Origin: Prorocentrum cordatum
Lineage: Eukaryota > Sar > Dinophyceae > Prorocentrales > Prorocentraceae
Reading direction: 5' to 3'
Assembly: GCA_963575745.1 (NCBI GenBank)
Contig: CAUYUJ010011192.1
Location: 62,001-126,000, forward strand
DNA: 64,000 nucleotides
The notes beneath the pieces were generated by a model. That model made no database searches and was not told where the DNA came from. It saw nothing but the letters and a program-made list of their open reading frames with translations. The translations under genes and the position numbers were made by a program. Below, piece by piece: positions 32,526 through 43,378 of this stretch (positions are counted from its first letter, which is position 1; every line of letters begins with the position of its first letter).

Positions 32526-33059
32526 TCAGAACTACATGCACACAAAGAGACACAACTCACACCCAACACATCACACGCTAGACAAACGTAACACACAACA
32601 CCTACAACGCAAAGACAACACGCACAACACAAACCACACATCACACGCACACAACACTCACAATCCCGGGGCCTCCTGGAGCCTCTTCCGGTATCCAAGT
32701 CGGGCCTCCTGAGGTTTCCTGGGGGGTCCTGGTACACACATCGCAAGGTGTGGCAACCCCACTTGCGCTCGAGTGCGACCTCGATCTTAGATTATTCTGA
32801 GTTCACCTCCTGCCTCTTCCCCTTCTCTCAGGCACGCCCTGGCGGCGCTGCCCCAGCTTCCCCTATTCCATCTCCGATCCTGCAGTCATGGTGTCTTCCT
32901 GCTTCAAACGTCCTTTCAGATTTTTTGGATGAGCCTTGGCACACACGTGCCACTTGTATATATACATACATATATAGATATACACGCACTACTCGTAACG
33001 TGGAAACGCAGAGAGCGGAAACAACAAGTATGTATTATTCTGCTCTGCCATGGTCTCAA

Positions 33060-33255
33060 CGCGCGACGACGACAACGATGATGACGAGGACGAGGACGAC
33101 GACGGCGGCGACGACGAGAGAGACAACGACGACGATGATGACGAGAAGCACGACGAGAAGCACGACGACGAAAACGACAACAAGGACGACGAATACAACA
33201 AATACGTCGAATACGACGACGGCGACGCCGACCAGAACGACAACAACGACGACGC
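33060..33255. repeat. (GAC)n-rich tract
   Basis: GAC/AAC/GAG codon-like repeat giving a plus-strand Asp/Asn/Glu-rich frame and a minus-strand Val/Ser frame. Interpreted as imperfect trinucleotide repeat rather than an acidic protein. Confidence 0.75.
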
Positions 33256-33879
33256 GACTTCGCACACATCCACGAGAAAGGGGGGAAGGGGGGAGCTTCC
33301 GAAGCCCCCCTATCTGCAAAGGTCAGCCCGGGCTTATCCCCAGCCGCGAAAAGGAGATTGAGGGGGTAGCTTGGGAAGACCCCCCCCCTTGACTGGCGAC
33401 CCCCTGCTTCGCCAAGGGGGGGGTGGAGCTTCTGAAGCCCGCACCCCCGCCGAAGGTGAGCCCGGACACCCTTGAAGCCTAAAGGGGGGGTAGGGTGTCG
33501 TAGCTTCCGAAGCCCCCCCACGCCGCCTTGCAGCAGGGGGTGGGTGGGGGGTATCTCCCTCCTGAAGCTCCGCTGCTGAGAGCAGCCAGGGCCTACCCTG
33601 GCGTCGAAGAGGGTGGCGGGGGACCGGGGGCTATGGAAGCTCCCCCCCTCTTGAAAGGCCGGCCCTAGCTTCCCAAGGGAGGAGGGGGTGGCTTCGGAAG
33701 ACTGCCCCACCTTGGAAGAAGGGGGGGTGGCTTGAAGCTGGGGTCCCCCTCATGTTCTTGGTGTCTCCCGCAACATTCTCCTGGATGGAGCTATACGACC
33801 ACCCTTCGGGCCCTTCGGGTGATAAGGAGATTCGGTGGGAGGAAACAATGTCTCACTCACACGATCTCCCTATCCATCT

Positions 33880-34600
33880 CTTTATCGATCGATCGCACAA
33901 TCGATCTCAGTCGATCTCACTATCGATCTCACTATGGAACTCACTATCGACTGCACTATCCTTCTCACTTTTGAGACCACACTCGCTCTCACTATCGATC
34001 TCACTGTCCCTCTCACAATCAATCTAACTATCGATCTCACGATCCCTCCCACTATCGATCCCACAAGCGATATCACTAGCGATCTCACTATCGCTCTCAC
34101 CGTCGACCTGATTCGGTCGATCTCACTATCGATCTTACTATCGATCACGCATTCAATTTCACTGACAAGCGACCTCACTATCGCTCTGACTACCGATATC
34201 CCTGTCCATCCCACTATCAATCGCACAATCGGCCTCACTCTCGATCTCACTTAGTATTGATATCACGATCAATACCATCATAATTCCCACTAGCAACAGC
34301 ACTGTGAATAATACAATCGATCTCACGATCGCTCTTACTATCGCTCTCACTATAGGTATCACTCCCGACCACAGTATCGACCTCACTATCGATCTCACTA
34401 TCAATCCCGCTACAGATTTCACCATCGATCCCACCAACGACACCGAACCAATCTCGCGATCGATATGACAATATATCTCACAATCGATGTCACGATCCCT
34501 CTCACTATCGATTCCTCGATTGATCACACTACCGATCTCATAATCGAACCAACCATCGATCGCACTATCGATATCACTATCAGCCTCACGAGTTCGGGTG
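33880..34600. repeat. 12-bp minisatellite (tctcactatcga)
   Basis: About 60 imperfect units of 'tctcactatcga' with variants (ccc for tct, aca for act). A 12-bp unit preserves frame, so long open frames (repeating Leu-Thr-Ile-Asp or its reverse-strand equivalent) appear on both strands. No start context or family supports coding. Confidence 0.85.
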
Positions 34601-34722
34601 TAAATTCAACTGCTTGGCGGAATACACTCACAACCAATATGTGGTGGTGGGTCCTCGTTTTGAAGAGACAGCGCCCCGGGTCCTCCCTCCTCGCCGTCCT
34701 CCCATCCCTGCCCCTTCCCTCC

Positions 34723-35900
34723 GCACTCAGTACAACGTGTCGTGGCCACATGGGGAGCTCAGCCGACGGCCTCATTGGCGGTGTTCGCATGCGTCTCCCC
34801 CACTCAGTGCAGCGCTTCGTGGCCGCATAGGGAGCTCCATCGAAGGCCTCAATGGCAGCGTTCGCATGCGTCTCCCCCACCCAGTACAGCGCTTCGTGAC
34901 CCCATACGGAGCTCCGCCGAAGGCCTCAGTGGCGGTGCTCGCATGCGTCTCCCCCGCAGCGCTGCGTGGCCCCATAGGGAGCTCCACTGACGGCCCCAGT
35001 GGCGGTGTTCGCATGCGTCTCTCCCACCCTATAGATCGTGTCGTTGTCCCATGGAGAGCTCTACCGAAGGCCCCAGTGGCGGTGTGCGCATGCGTCTCCC
35101 AAACCAAGTGAGACGCTTCTTGGCCCCATAGGGAGCTCCACCGAATGCCCCACTGGCAGTGCTCGCATGTATCTACCCCCCAACCAGTGCGCCTTGTGGC
35201 CGCATAGGGGGCTCCACCGAAGGCCCCAGTGGCGGTGCTCGCATGCGTCTCCCCCACCCAGTGAAGAGCTTCGCGGCCCCATAAGGGGGCTCCACCAAAG
35301 GCCCCAGTGGCAGTGTTGGCATACGTTTCCCCCATTCGGTACAGCGCTTCGTTGTCCCATAATGAGCTCCACTGAAGGCCTCAATGGCGGCGTTCGCATG
35401 CGTCACCCACACCGTATGCAACGTTTCGTGGCCCCATAGGGGGCTTTACCGAAGGCCCCAGTGGCGGTGTTCACATGCGTCTCCCCCGCCCAGTAAAGAG
35501 CTTCGCGGCACCACAGGGGGCTCCACCAAAGGCCCCAGGTGGCAGTGCTGGCATGCGTTTCCCCCACTCGGTACAGCGCTTCGTTGTCCCATAATGAGCT
35601 CCACTGAAGGCCTCAATGGCGGTGTGCGCATGCGTCCCCCACAACGCATACAACGTTTCGTCACCCCATAGAGAGCTCCACCGAAGGCCCCACTGGCGGT
35701 GTTCGCATGCGTCTTCCCCCCACCAATAGAGCTTTTGGTGGCCCAGCTCCACCGCCCCAGTTGCGGTGTACGCATGCGTCTCCCAGACCAAGTGAGACGC
35801 TTCTTGGCTCTATAGGGAGCTCTACCGAAGGCCCCAGTGGCGGTGTTCGCATGCGCCTCCCCCCACTCAATAAATCGGTTCGTGGCACCATACAGGGATC
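34723..35900. repeat. 77-bp satellite array (about 15 units)
   Basis: 'cgcatgcgtc' recurs at 34786, 34863, 34940, 35010, 35087, 35164, 35240, 35319 and 35395 and onward, mostly 76-79 bp apart, once 70. Each unit holds 'cttcgtggccccatagggag', 'ctccaccgaaggccccagtg' and 'gcggtgttcgcatgcgtctc'. Related units occur in reverse orientation at 60605-61095. No coding function. Confidence 0.85.
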
Positions 35901-36130
35901 GCCCGAAGGCGATACCCGTAACGACGGCACTCAGAACTACATAAGCTAATTTGGTGCTGAGGGCTGGGGAGGGGATTCTTAACTGCTCTCCAGGGACGCA
36001 ATGACAAGAACACAGTTTGCAGGACGGGCAAAGCCGTCCGAATACAGTGCGGGGGTGACCACAAGACACCCTCGCAGGAAACCCGACCATGAAAATCCGC
36101 GCGCGAGTTGTAACTAGGGGAATCCAATTA

Positions 36131-36325
36131 GCGGAACAAGAAGTCACATAAACATAAAAACTCTGAGGTCCGCGCGGATTTCTCGGATCGGCGCTGGACC
36201 CCCCTCCCTGGCGCGTGGAGCGCGCCAGGGGCGGCGCCGGAGGCGCCGCCGAGGGGCCCCAGCGCCGATCCGAGAAATCCGCACGGACCTCCGAGTTGTT
36301 GTGTTTATGTCATTGTTCGTTCCCC
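36131..36325. mobile_element. Palindromic MITE family A, copy at 36.2 kb
   Basis: About 195 bp. Outer ends are gcggaacaagaagtcacataa and, in reverse complement, ggggaacgaacaatgacata. Inner arms run from ctctgaggtccgcgcggatt to the matching aatccgcacggacctccgag at 36295, with 'gatcggcgctgg' and 'ccagcgccgatc' inside. The whole single strand can fold into one long hairpin. No transposase is present. Confidence 0.75.
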
Positions 36326-36437
36326 TACCAATGCACCCTTACTGCACCAATTGCTTCACGCCCACGGGGCGCCACCGCGCGGCGCGCGCCGCGAGGAAAC
36401 CTGGGGTCCATTGACGAAAAACTGATGGGCGACGAAA

Positions 36438-36605
36438 AGAAACGGGTCTTACGCGCGACGCCATGGCGACCCCACGCGGTGGCTCACGCGGGCCACCAGC
36501 GCGGCCCGCAGCATTGGAGACGAGGGCGCTCATGCGCGACCTTGCGCGGGCAACTCACGCGGGCAGCTTGCGCGACACTGTCGGCGGAGGCGGCCCCGTG
36601 CTCTT
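36438..36605. repeat. Direct repeat partner of 39262-39418
   Basis: Shares 'cacgcggtggct', 'gcgcgggc', 'gagggcgct' and 'acgcgggcagc' to 'gtcggcggaggc' blocks in order with 39262-39418, about 75 percent alike by eye. Short frames agree between copies but both are GC-rich, so coding is not shown. Confidence 0.6.
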
Positions 36606-36834
36606 GATCCGCCCGTATATCCTCTCGGTGCGCGTCCCAACCGTATGCACCCGAACTGGTTGACGACGCGCCGCGCCGAACCGAGCGGCAGCACGAGGCC
36701 CGCGGACGCCCGACGGACCGGGCGGCCCGACACGGGGCCAGCTGGGCGCGCGTCGTCGAGCTGGGCCACCGCCTGCATCTTCCTGCCGCGGCGCCGCCCG
36801 AGGCACGGCTCGCCCACTCGTGAACGGCGGCGTC

Positions 36835-37180
36835 GTCATCGGCGTCGGCGTCTTCGTCGTCGGCGTCGGGGCAGGCGTCGTCGTCCATCGGCGTCGCCGT
36901 CGACGTCGTATGCATCGTCGGAGTCGTCATCGGCGTCGGGGTCGGCGTCGTAGTCGTCGGCGTCGGCGTCGTCGGCGTCGTCGTCGGCGTTGTCGGGGTC
37001 GGCGTCGTCGGCGCCGGGTCCGTCGTCAAAGTTGTCGTCCGCGTCGGCGTCGTCAGCGCCGATGTCCGAGTCGGCGTCGCCAGCGCCAGGGTTAAGATCG
37101 TCGTCATCACCGTCGTCGTCGTCGTCGTTGGCGTCGGCGTCGGCGTCGGCGTCGACGTCGTCGGCGTCGTCAAGCTTCGA
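36835..37180. repeat. (CGTCGG)n hexamer/trimer array
   Basis: 'gtcgtcggcgtcggcgtc' repeats with 'atcgtc' variants. Gives Asp/Ala-rich frames on the minus strand and Ser/Ala/Val frames on the plus strand, all artefacts. Confidence 0.85.
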
Positions 37181-37189
37181 GGGTCGATC

Positions 37190-38418
37190 AATCGAAGCTG
37201 GGGAACGACGCCGACGAAGGGGAGGACGAGAACGAGGGGAGCGAGAAGGTGGAGGCGGAGAAGGACGAGGAGGATTGCGAGGATGGCAGAAGGGGAAGGA
37301 GTGAGGCGGATGGGTACGAGGACAAGGAGAGAGGATGAGTGTGGGTGACAAGGAGCGATCCAGGGGGAAAGAGAAGGTAGCATAGAAGGGTGAGGCGGGA
37401 GGAAAAGAGGGGGTGAGGAAGAGCAAGCGATGCCCCCCCTTCCCCATCCCCCACCCCCACCCGTCACTTCTGACATTTGCCTAATCGCTCCTCCGTCCCT
37501 CCTTCTTTCTACAACGGAAATATCCTCACGCTCCTCCTAGGAAATGCATAGACGCCTGATCCAAACCGGGCGCACCCTGGACTCAGGATCGGTGGACTGG
37601 CCCGAGAAACAGTTACATCGACCTTGGGCCCAATACTTACTGGCAAACCAGCGAAAGTGTATGTGGATATAGTGCACCCCCCGACCACGCTGGCCATCCT
37701 CCTACTGCGGAAGTCCTGCTAGAGACAAAAAAGCAGCCACAAGACAACTCGCCCGCGTGGACCCCACCGCCAGCCCAACCGGTGAGCACGAATCGGGCAC
37801 AGCACTGTAGAGAACCTGTGAGGGATGTATGCCACCCATGTGGCGCGTCATGGGTTACAGTCGGGGCGTTGACCTAAGGAACCCTAAATAAGGAACGAGG
37901 CCCCTTTTGTCCATAAGTTGAACTTCGATTTCCCATCGAAAACCTCAGGGAAACGTGAGGCACATTGTGAAACAATTAAGGAACACGGAGCCCCTCCCTA
38001 ACGAAAAGGGTTCCTTCTTCAGGGCCCTGACTGTACGCGATCCATGGTTTGTCTGATGTGCGGCGTCCTCCATGCGTTACGCCGTGTCTTGCGCCATCCA
38101 TGGGCTAAGCCATGAATTGTACAATCCACGGATTGCGCCATGCACGGGCCAGGCTACGCTCCATCCATGGGCTGCGCCAAGAACTGCACGCTCGGCGGCT
38201 GATGATACAACGGTCTACGCCAGACGTTGCGCACTCGGTGGCCGAGAATCAAGCGGTCTGCTATGAATTCTGCCATGGGTTGCGCTCTCAACGGCCGATC
38301 GCAGAACGACTTGCGACTGGTTGCGCCATTTGTTGCGCACTCGGCGGACGAGAATACAGCAGCCGCCTGCTATTGACTCCGTTGCGCACGCGGCCGAAAC
38401 AAAACGGCCGCCCAACAG
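37190..38418. other. Spacer with small inverted and direct repeats, no gene recognised
   Basis: An inverted pair AAGGAACCCT (about 37876) and AGGGTTCCTT (about 38008) bounds roughly 140 bp and could be another short element. At 38045-38370 a 'tgcgccat..atgggct' motif recurs irregularly. No gene was recognised. Confidence 0.45.
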
Positions 38419-38613
38419 TCGGTCTGGGCGAAAGGGAGGGATAGCAAAGGGGGGGTTGCAGAATCAGCTCACGTAGCTGATTTTCCTGGCGCCTCCCGGC
38501 GCCGGAGGCGGCGGTGTATCGAGGAATGGGCCCCTCGGTGGGGCCGAAACCAGCTGCATGCAGCAAATCTCGTAACCCACCCTTTCCCAATCCCCCCCTT
38601 TCGTTCGGCCCGA
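38419..38613. mobile_element. MITE family J, copy 1, with 5-bp target duplication
   Basis: 195 bp. The left end is TCGGTCTGGGCGAAAGGGAG; the right end in reverse complement is TCGGGCCGAACGAAAGGGGG. AACAG flanks both sides exactly. The interior has small hairpins (cagctcacgtagctg and ggcgcctcccggcgcc) and 'aaaccagctgcatgcagc'. The second copy is 57131-57326. Confidence 0.75.
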
Positions 38614-38785
38614 AACAGGTACGACCACTCCACCAATCAGCCCAATGCGCCGCGCGGAGAAACGGATCTGGGCTGCGCCCGAAACGGGGAAGGCCGTCCC
38701 CTTTGTGTCCCGAGCCATGCCGACATCTCCCGCCAGGGCTCCGAGCAGAGAACGCAACGGCTGCATTCAACAACGCTTCAAATGC

Positions 38786-38943
38786 TTATCAGCCTGGAAC
38801 ATATCCCTATCCCTATGCTGGGCGTCGCCCCATCACGATGCAAATCTTAGGGATTCCCTCAGTTTTTGAGGGCGCATTCCTAAGATTGCCATCGCCTTTC
38901 GGCGTGTCAATCTTAGGGATAGGGATAAGTTCGAGGCTGGTGA
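38786..38943 (+). mobile_element. MITE family B, intact copy with perfect 5-bp target duplication
   Basis: 158 bp. Starts TTATCAGCCTGGAACATATC and ends, in reverse complement, TCACCAGCCTCGAACTTATC. AATGC lies immediately on both sides (38781-38785 and 38944-38948). Internal inverted 'aatcttagggat' units are present. It is the same length as the copy at 40378-40535. Confidence 0.85.
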
Positions 38944-39261
38944 AATGCCAGCGGGGTCGGCGCCGGACGCCAGCGGGGACAGGAGGCGGGTCCAGCGCCA
39001 ACACAAGACAGCCGCACGGACTTTCTCTCCGCGTGAGACGGCGCGCAAGACGGCGTGAACGATGCGCGGCGCTGCGCTCGGAGGGGGCCTCGAGCAGTGC
39101 TGCCGGACTGCTGCCGGGACGCTCGCCGCTGTCGTCCGTCGCTCCGAGGCGCTGACCATGTTTGTCTTTCAAAGCCGCGGGCGCCGGGCGGTGCACGACG
39201 GGTAGGCGCCGGCCAAAGCAAGCGGCGGGGTGCACCGGAGGCGAGTGAAGCGACGATCGGA

Positions 39262-39418
39262 AGCGGGTCGTACGCGAGATGGCGCAGCGGCCTCACGCGG
39301 TGGCTTGCGCGGGCCGCCCACGCGGCACGCCCCGCCTGCAGGCGAGGGCGCTCGCGCGAGAGCTTACGCGGGCAGCGTGGGCGCCGACGTCGGCGGAGGC
39401 GACCCCGTTTTTCTTGCG
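39262..39418. repeat. Direct repeat partner of 36438-36605
   Basis: Second copy of the GC-rich block described at 36438. Flanks differ, so the repeat is short and dispersed. Confidence 0.6.
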
Positions 39419-39852
39419 TCGCTCACTTGAGGCACGGAAGCGACAAGAGAAACGAGCGCGAGAGGAGCAAACGAAACGGGCCAGCTCGGACCGTGCAGGT
39501 CGGCGCGGGGAAGTACCGTGGGAGAGCATGCGAGCAAGCAGCTGGGCCACCATAGCTTGAGTTGTCAGCGCTGAATAATGACAAATCGTGTGCAGGGCTG
39601 GACCTGAACGTTGTCTTTCGTTATGTGTTCGTTTTGTTGTTAGTTGTGCTCCGCCTGTTTTCCTGTACCCTCCTGCCACAACGAAAACAAATCACAGCCG
39701 AAGTCCAGCAAAACAGCATTGAGGTCCAGCCCTGATCGTGGGTGCTCTTCGGGCGCCTGTCCCCAGGAAGCCCATCGGCTCGGATGCTGTTTTGTTTTTT
39801 TTGGCTCGGCAGGGAGCCCGTCAGGGACGAGGAACAAACAAGGACGAGAGGA

Positions 39853-40028
39853 GCTGAGTGATGGGCTGATGTTCCACCACCACTACCACAGGTAGGAGAG
39901 GGGAGAAGGAGAAGGAGGAAGAGAAGGAGGAGGAGGAGGAGGAACAAGAGGAGGAGCACCTCCCCATCCTCCCTTCTCCCCCTTGCTGCCTGTGGTAGTG
40001 GTGGTGGAAAATTAGCCCATCGCTGAGC
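39853..40028. mobile_element. MITE family F, copy 1, with purine tract inside
   Basis: 176 bp. The left arm is gctgagtgatgggctgatgt then tccaccaccactaccacagg. The right arm is cctgtggtagtggtggtgga then aaattagcccatcgctgagc. Arms of about 40 bp have few mismatches. The interior goes from 'gtaggagagg' through a GGA/GAA tract to a CT-rich side. The same arms bound a CTC tract at 59641-59820. Confidence 0.75.
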
Positions 40029-40377
40029 TTGCGTGCCAGCACCGCATCTCCATCCCCCTGAGCCTCGGAGCCCCGAAAGGGTGCGGCCACGGGGGTGCCT
40101 GGCTCTCGTGCTACACCACGTGCAGCGCACTGCGCAGAACGCTCGTGCACCACTCGCAAAAGAAAGCGCACTACAGGAGGGGCCGAACGAGCAAGGCGGC
40201 AGGAAGAAGGAGGAAGGAGTCATTGGTGGGCCGTGGAGGACCTGAGGGAGCAAGGAGGGACGAGGGGAGGGAGGAGGGAGAGGGGGGGGGAGCGAGAATA
40301 GGGTGGAGAGGGGGACCACGGAGGAAGGGAGCAGGCAGGCGAGAACAGGCATGGAGGGACGCGGATGGAGGATGGAT

Positions 40378-40535
40378 TTACCAGCCTGGAACATATCCCT
40401 ATCCCTATGCTGGGCATCTCCTCGTCACGATGCCAATCTTAGGGATTCCCTTATTTTTTGAGGACGCATCCCTAAGATTGTCATCGCTTTTTGGCGTGTC
40501 AATCTTAGGGATAGGGATACGTTCGAGGCTGGTAA
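40378..40535 (+). mobile_element. MITE family B, intact copy with perfect 5-bp target duplication
   Basis: 158 bp. Starts TTACCAGCCTGGAACATATC and ends, in reverse complement, TTACCAGCCTCGAACGTATC. TGGAT flanks it exactly at 40373-40377 and 40536-40540. It keeps the internal 'aatcttagggat' repeats of the other copies. It is too short for a transposase, so it depends on one encoded elsewhere. Confidence 0.9.
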
Positions 40536-40705
40536 TGGATGGCGGGGCCCTGCCCGGGCCTGCTCGGGTGCTTCATGCCCGCTCGTGCCCTGCTCGTGCT
40601 GGTGTCCCACACAACGGGCCGTGCTGCTCGCTCCCAGTGCCGAATGCCAGAAGCCTCTGCGACGCACCTTCGCGGTCCTTCCTCAGCATGGAGGGAGAAT
40701 GCGCA

Positions 40706-40887
40706 CCCATCGGTCGGAAGAAGCAGGTAGAAGCACGGCGTAGGAAGGCGTTGAAAGTGGGTTGGGTGTCCGCCCGCCCCCTGTAGAGGACGGAAAAGGA
40801 GAAGCCACTAGATCCTTGAAGTAGGAAGGCGCTTGAAATAGATCGGAATCTGGGAATCCAGAATACCTACTTTCAACGACCGACGGG
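40706..40887. mobile_element. MITE family H, short copy
   Basis: 182 bp. The left end is CCCATCGGTCGGAAGAAGCA; the right end in reverse complement is CCCGTCGGTCGTTGAAAGTA. The interior has 'gtaggaaggcg' twice and 'gaatctgggaatccag'. Related copies are 52767-53296 and 61815-61997. No clear target-site duplication. Confidence 0.7.
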
Positions 40888-40984
40888 TAGTGTGGGAGGG
40901 AACAAGGACAGGGTTCCGAGATCCGACGCTTCGAAACATGGCAATCTCGCAAACAAAATCACGAGGGTAGCCCTGGGAACCCCA

Positions 40985-41270
40985 TCACTCTGGGATATGT
41001 TCGAGCTGGATCGCGATCTGTGGTGGTCCCGGGGCCCGAAGCTGGGCGAACACGCTCGGTGAACAGAAAAGCTGAAACGCCCAGATCGCAGGGGAAGAGG
41101 AACGACAACGCACGGGAGGAGCCCGGGTCCCCCCTCACTCTGGGATAACATGTTCGACCTGGATCGATCTGAGGTGCTCCTGTGGCCCAAGCTGGGCGAG
41201 AACGCTCGGTGCACAAGAAAGCGGAGGCGCCCAGATCGCAGGGCAAGAGGAAAGACGAGGAAGGAACGGG
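40985..41270. repeat. Two-unit tandem duplication, period 147 bp
   Basis: 'cactctgggata' at 40985 and 41132. Both units contain 'agctgggcga', 'cgctcggtg' and 'cgcccagatcgcagg'. No gene was recognised. Confidence 0.75.
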
Positions 41271-41843
41271 GGGACCGAAAGTGCCCTGGGGGAGGACGGT
41301 ACCTGTCTGAGGAGCCCCCTGGATGGGAGGCGGAGGCCGTGGACGCAGGCCAGGCGGCCGCCTGTGCTCCAGCGTGCGCACGGACTCGACCTTCTGCTCC
41401 TTCTTGGCCTTCTCCTGGGGGGGGCTCGAAAGCAAGGAGGGGAAAAGAAACGTGAGGAGGAAGAGAAAGAGAAGGTATAATACCTATACGACCGCCATGC
41501 GGGCGATAAGGAGGTTGGGGGGGATTGAGATCAAATGCCTACCCTGACTGACCTCCAGCCTGTCACCTTGATCTCATCTCGCTCTTTCTCTCTGTCTCTC
41601 TCTCTCTCTCTCACTCTCGGAAGAGAAGATATAATACGGAGGAGGAGGAGGAAGTGTAATACCTGCACGCCTGCACTAGCATACCCTTTTGGAGGTCCGC
41701 GCGTAAGTCTAGGGTCCTCGCACACCCGAAATGGGTACACGGAATAAACTGGTACGATGCCCAACTGCCCAAGTGGTCCAACACCATCAACACCACCAAC
41801 GCGTCATGCTCGAAATGGACGGGAACTGCCGTCGCTGTTCTCA

Positions 41844-42035
41844 GGGGAACGAAGATTGACATGAATACATAAAACTCGGAGGTCCGCGCGGATTTCTCGG
41901 ACCGGCGCTGGACCCCCGTCCACGGCGCGCGGAGCGCGCCAGGGGCAGCGCCGGAGGCGCCGCCAGGGGGGTCCGGCGCCGATCCGAGACATTCGCGCGG
42001 ACCTCCTCTGAATGTTTGTCTTCATGTCGTTCTCC
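41844..42035. mobile_element. Palindromic MITE family A, copy at 41.9 kb
   Basis: About 192 bp. The left end is ggggaacgaagattgacatg; the right end in reverse complement is ggagaacgacatgaagacaa. Inner arms start ctcggaggtccgcgcggatt and end at 42009. The centre holds ggcgcgcgg/gcgcgcc and ggcgccg/cggcgcc hairpins. It ends about 70 bp before the GAG tract at 42105, after which 'ggatcggcgctgg' reappears at 42261. Confidence 0.75.
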
Positions 42036-42104
42036 GTGTTCGGCTCCAAATAGGCCGAGAGTTGGCAAAAAACCATGCGCTACGTTTTTTTAGCGACGCG
42101 AGCG

Positions 42105-42255
42105 AAGGAGGAGGAGGAGGAGGAGGAGGAGGAGGAGGAGGAGGAGGAGGAGGAGGAGGAGGAGGAGGAGGAGGAGGAGGAGGAGGAGGAGGAGGAGGAG
42201 GAGGAGGAGGAGGAGGAGGAGGAGGAGGGAGGAGGAGGAGGAGGAGGAGGAGGAG
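42105..42255. repeat. (GAG)n trinucleotide tract
   Basis: About 150 bp of almost pure GAG. It produces poly-Glu, poly-Gly, poly-Arg and reverse poly-Pro/Leu/Ser frames, all artefacts. Confidence 0.95.
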
Positions 42256-42259
42256 CCGT

Positions 42260-43378
42260 CGTGCCGAGGATCGGCGCTGGGCCCCCCCCCTCTCCGCGCC
42301 CCGTCGCCTGGCGTTCCCGGGAGCCTCCCCCGGGGTCTTTTGGAAACATCTCGGGGGCCTTGGGCCTCCTGGGGGCGCTTGCGGGCTTCTTGTGGGGCCC
42401 TTAGGTCGGGAGCGGCCATGAACGGGGTGTCCAAGAGGGGGGTGCAAATCATGACCGGCGGCACGTGCGCGGCCCAGCGGGGGGGCCTGGGACGCAATGA
42501 AATAAGAACAGGCGCCATGAGATCTGGGGAAGTATCATGGCCCACGCCATGATATCCACCCCCCTAGTCATCACCCCCCTCTTTTCCGCCCCCGACTGGG
42601 CCGTCTTAAGGCGTTCCTGGCCCGTCCGACGCCGTCGGAAGCCGTACCTTTCTGATCTGACTTGGGACTCTCTCGGGGTGCTCCAGGGCCGTCTTGGAGG
42701 CCATCTCGGGCGCCTCGGAGGCACTTTGGGCTGGCTTGGGGTCCTCATGGGGCCATTTTGGAGGCTGCTTGGGCCGTTATGGTGCCATCTCGCTCTGCGC
42801 AGACCCGGGCAGCGCAGAGGCGCCGCTGGCGCCTCTGGCGCCCACCCCGCCCCAGAAGTCTGCGAGGACCTCCGAGCATCGAACGCGCGCGCTGACCTGA
42901 TGAGGAGGAGAAAAGGGCAGAAGAGGAGGAGGAGGAGGAAGAAGAGGTAATAATAATAACAACTCACAAGAGCGATCGATCGAAGACCTGTCGAATCAGC
43001 CTGGTAGACATGACTTAAACAGGGGCTCGTACGCTCAGGGACGCGCGACTGTAGAGGGGGTGACACGAGCTAGGCCCACCGACGACAGCGCACGCAAGCC
43101 CAAAATCAGCACGAAACATGAAGGGCCGCGAACGCCGTGCACTCATACCTGTAGCACGAGCGCACCACAAGTCTTATCCCTGTAATCTCGATTTTGATCG
43201 CTCATGTTGCAAACGAGCTGCCTGAAACCGTGACGACAGACGGGCGCAATCGGACGCACTTAGGACGGGGGAGGAGAACCAGGAGGACGAGAGAGGGAAC
43301 TGTCTCTCTGCTGGCGATGGCGGGAGCCTGGAAGATCAGGCGCAGCAAGAGCTTCTACAGAGCGGTCCCGTGCTGGCC
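42260..43378. other. Spacer, no gene recognised
   Basis: Includes GGGGCC/CTTGGG-type short repeats near 42340-42400 and 42660-42790. 'gccatgatatccaccccc' at 42547 has relatives at 26080 and 58226. Nothing recognised as coding. Confidence 0.45.

Noticed and set aside
33050-33361. Poly-Asp acidic protein
   Set aside because: Imperfect GAC microsatellite; the same region is open on the other strand as poly-Val/Ser.
33880-34600. Repetitive Leu-Thr-Ile-Asp protein
   Set aside because: A 12-bp repeat keeps frame automatically and both strands are open; no flanking coding sequence.
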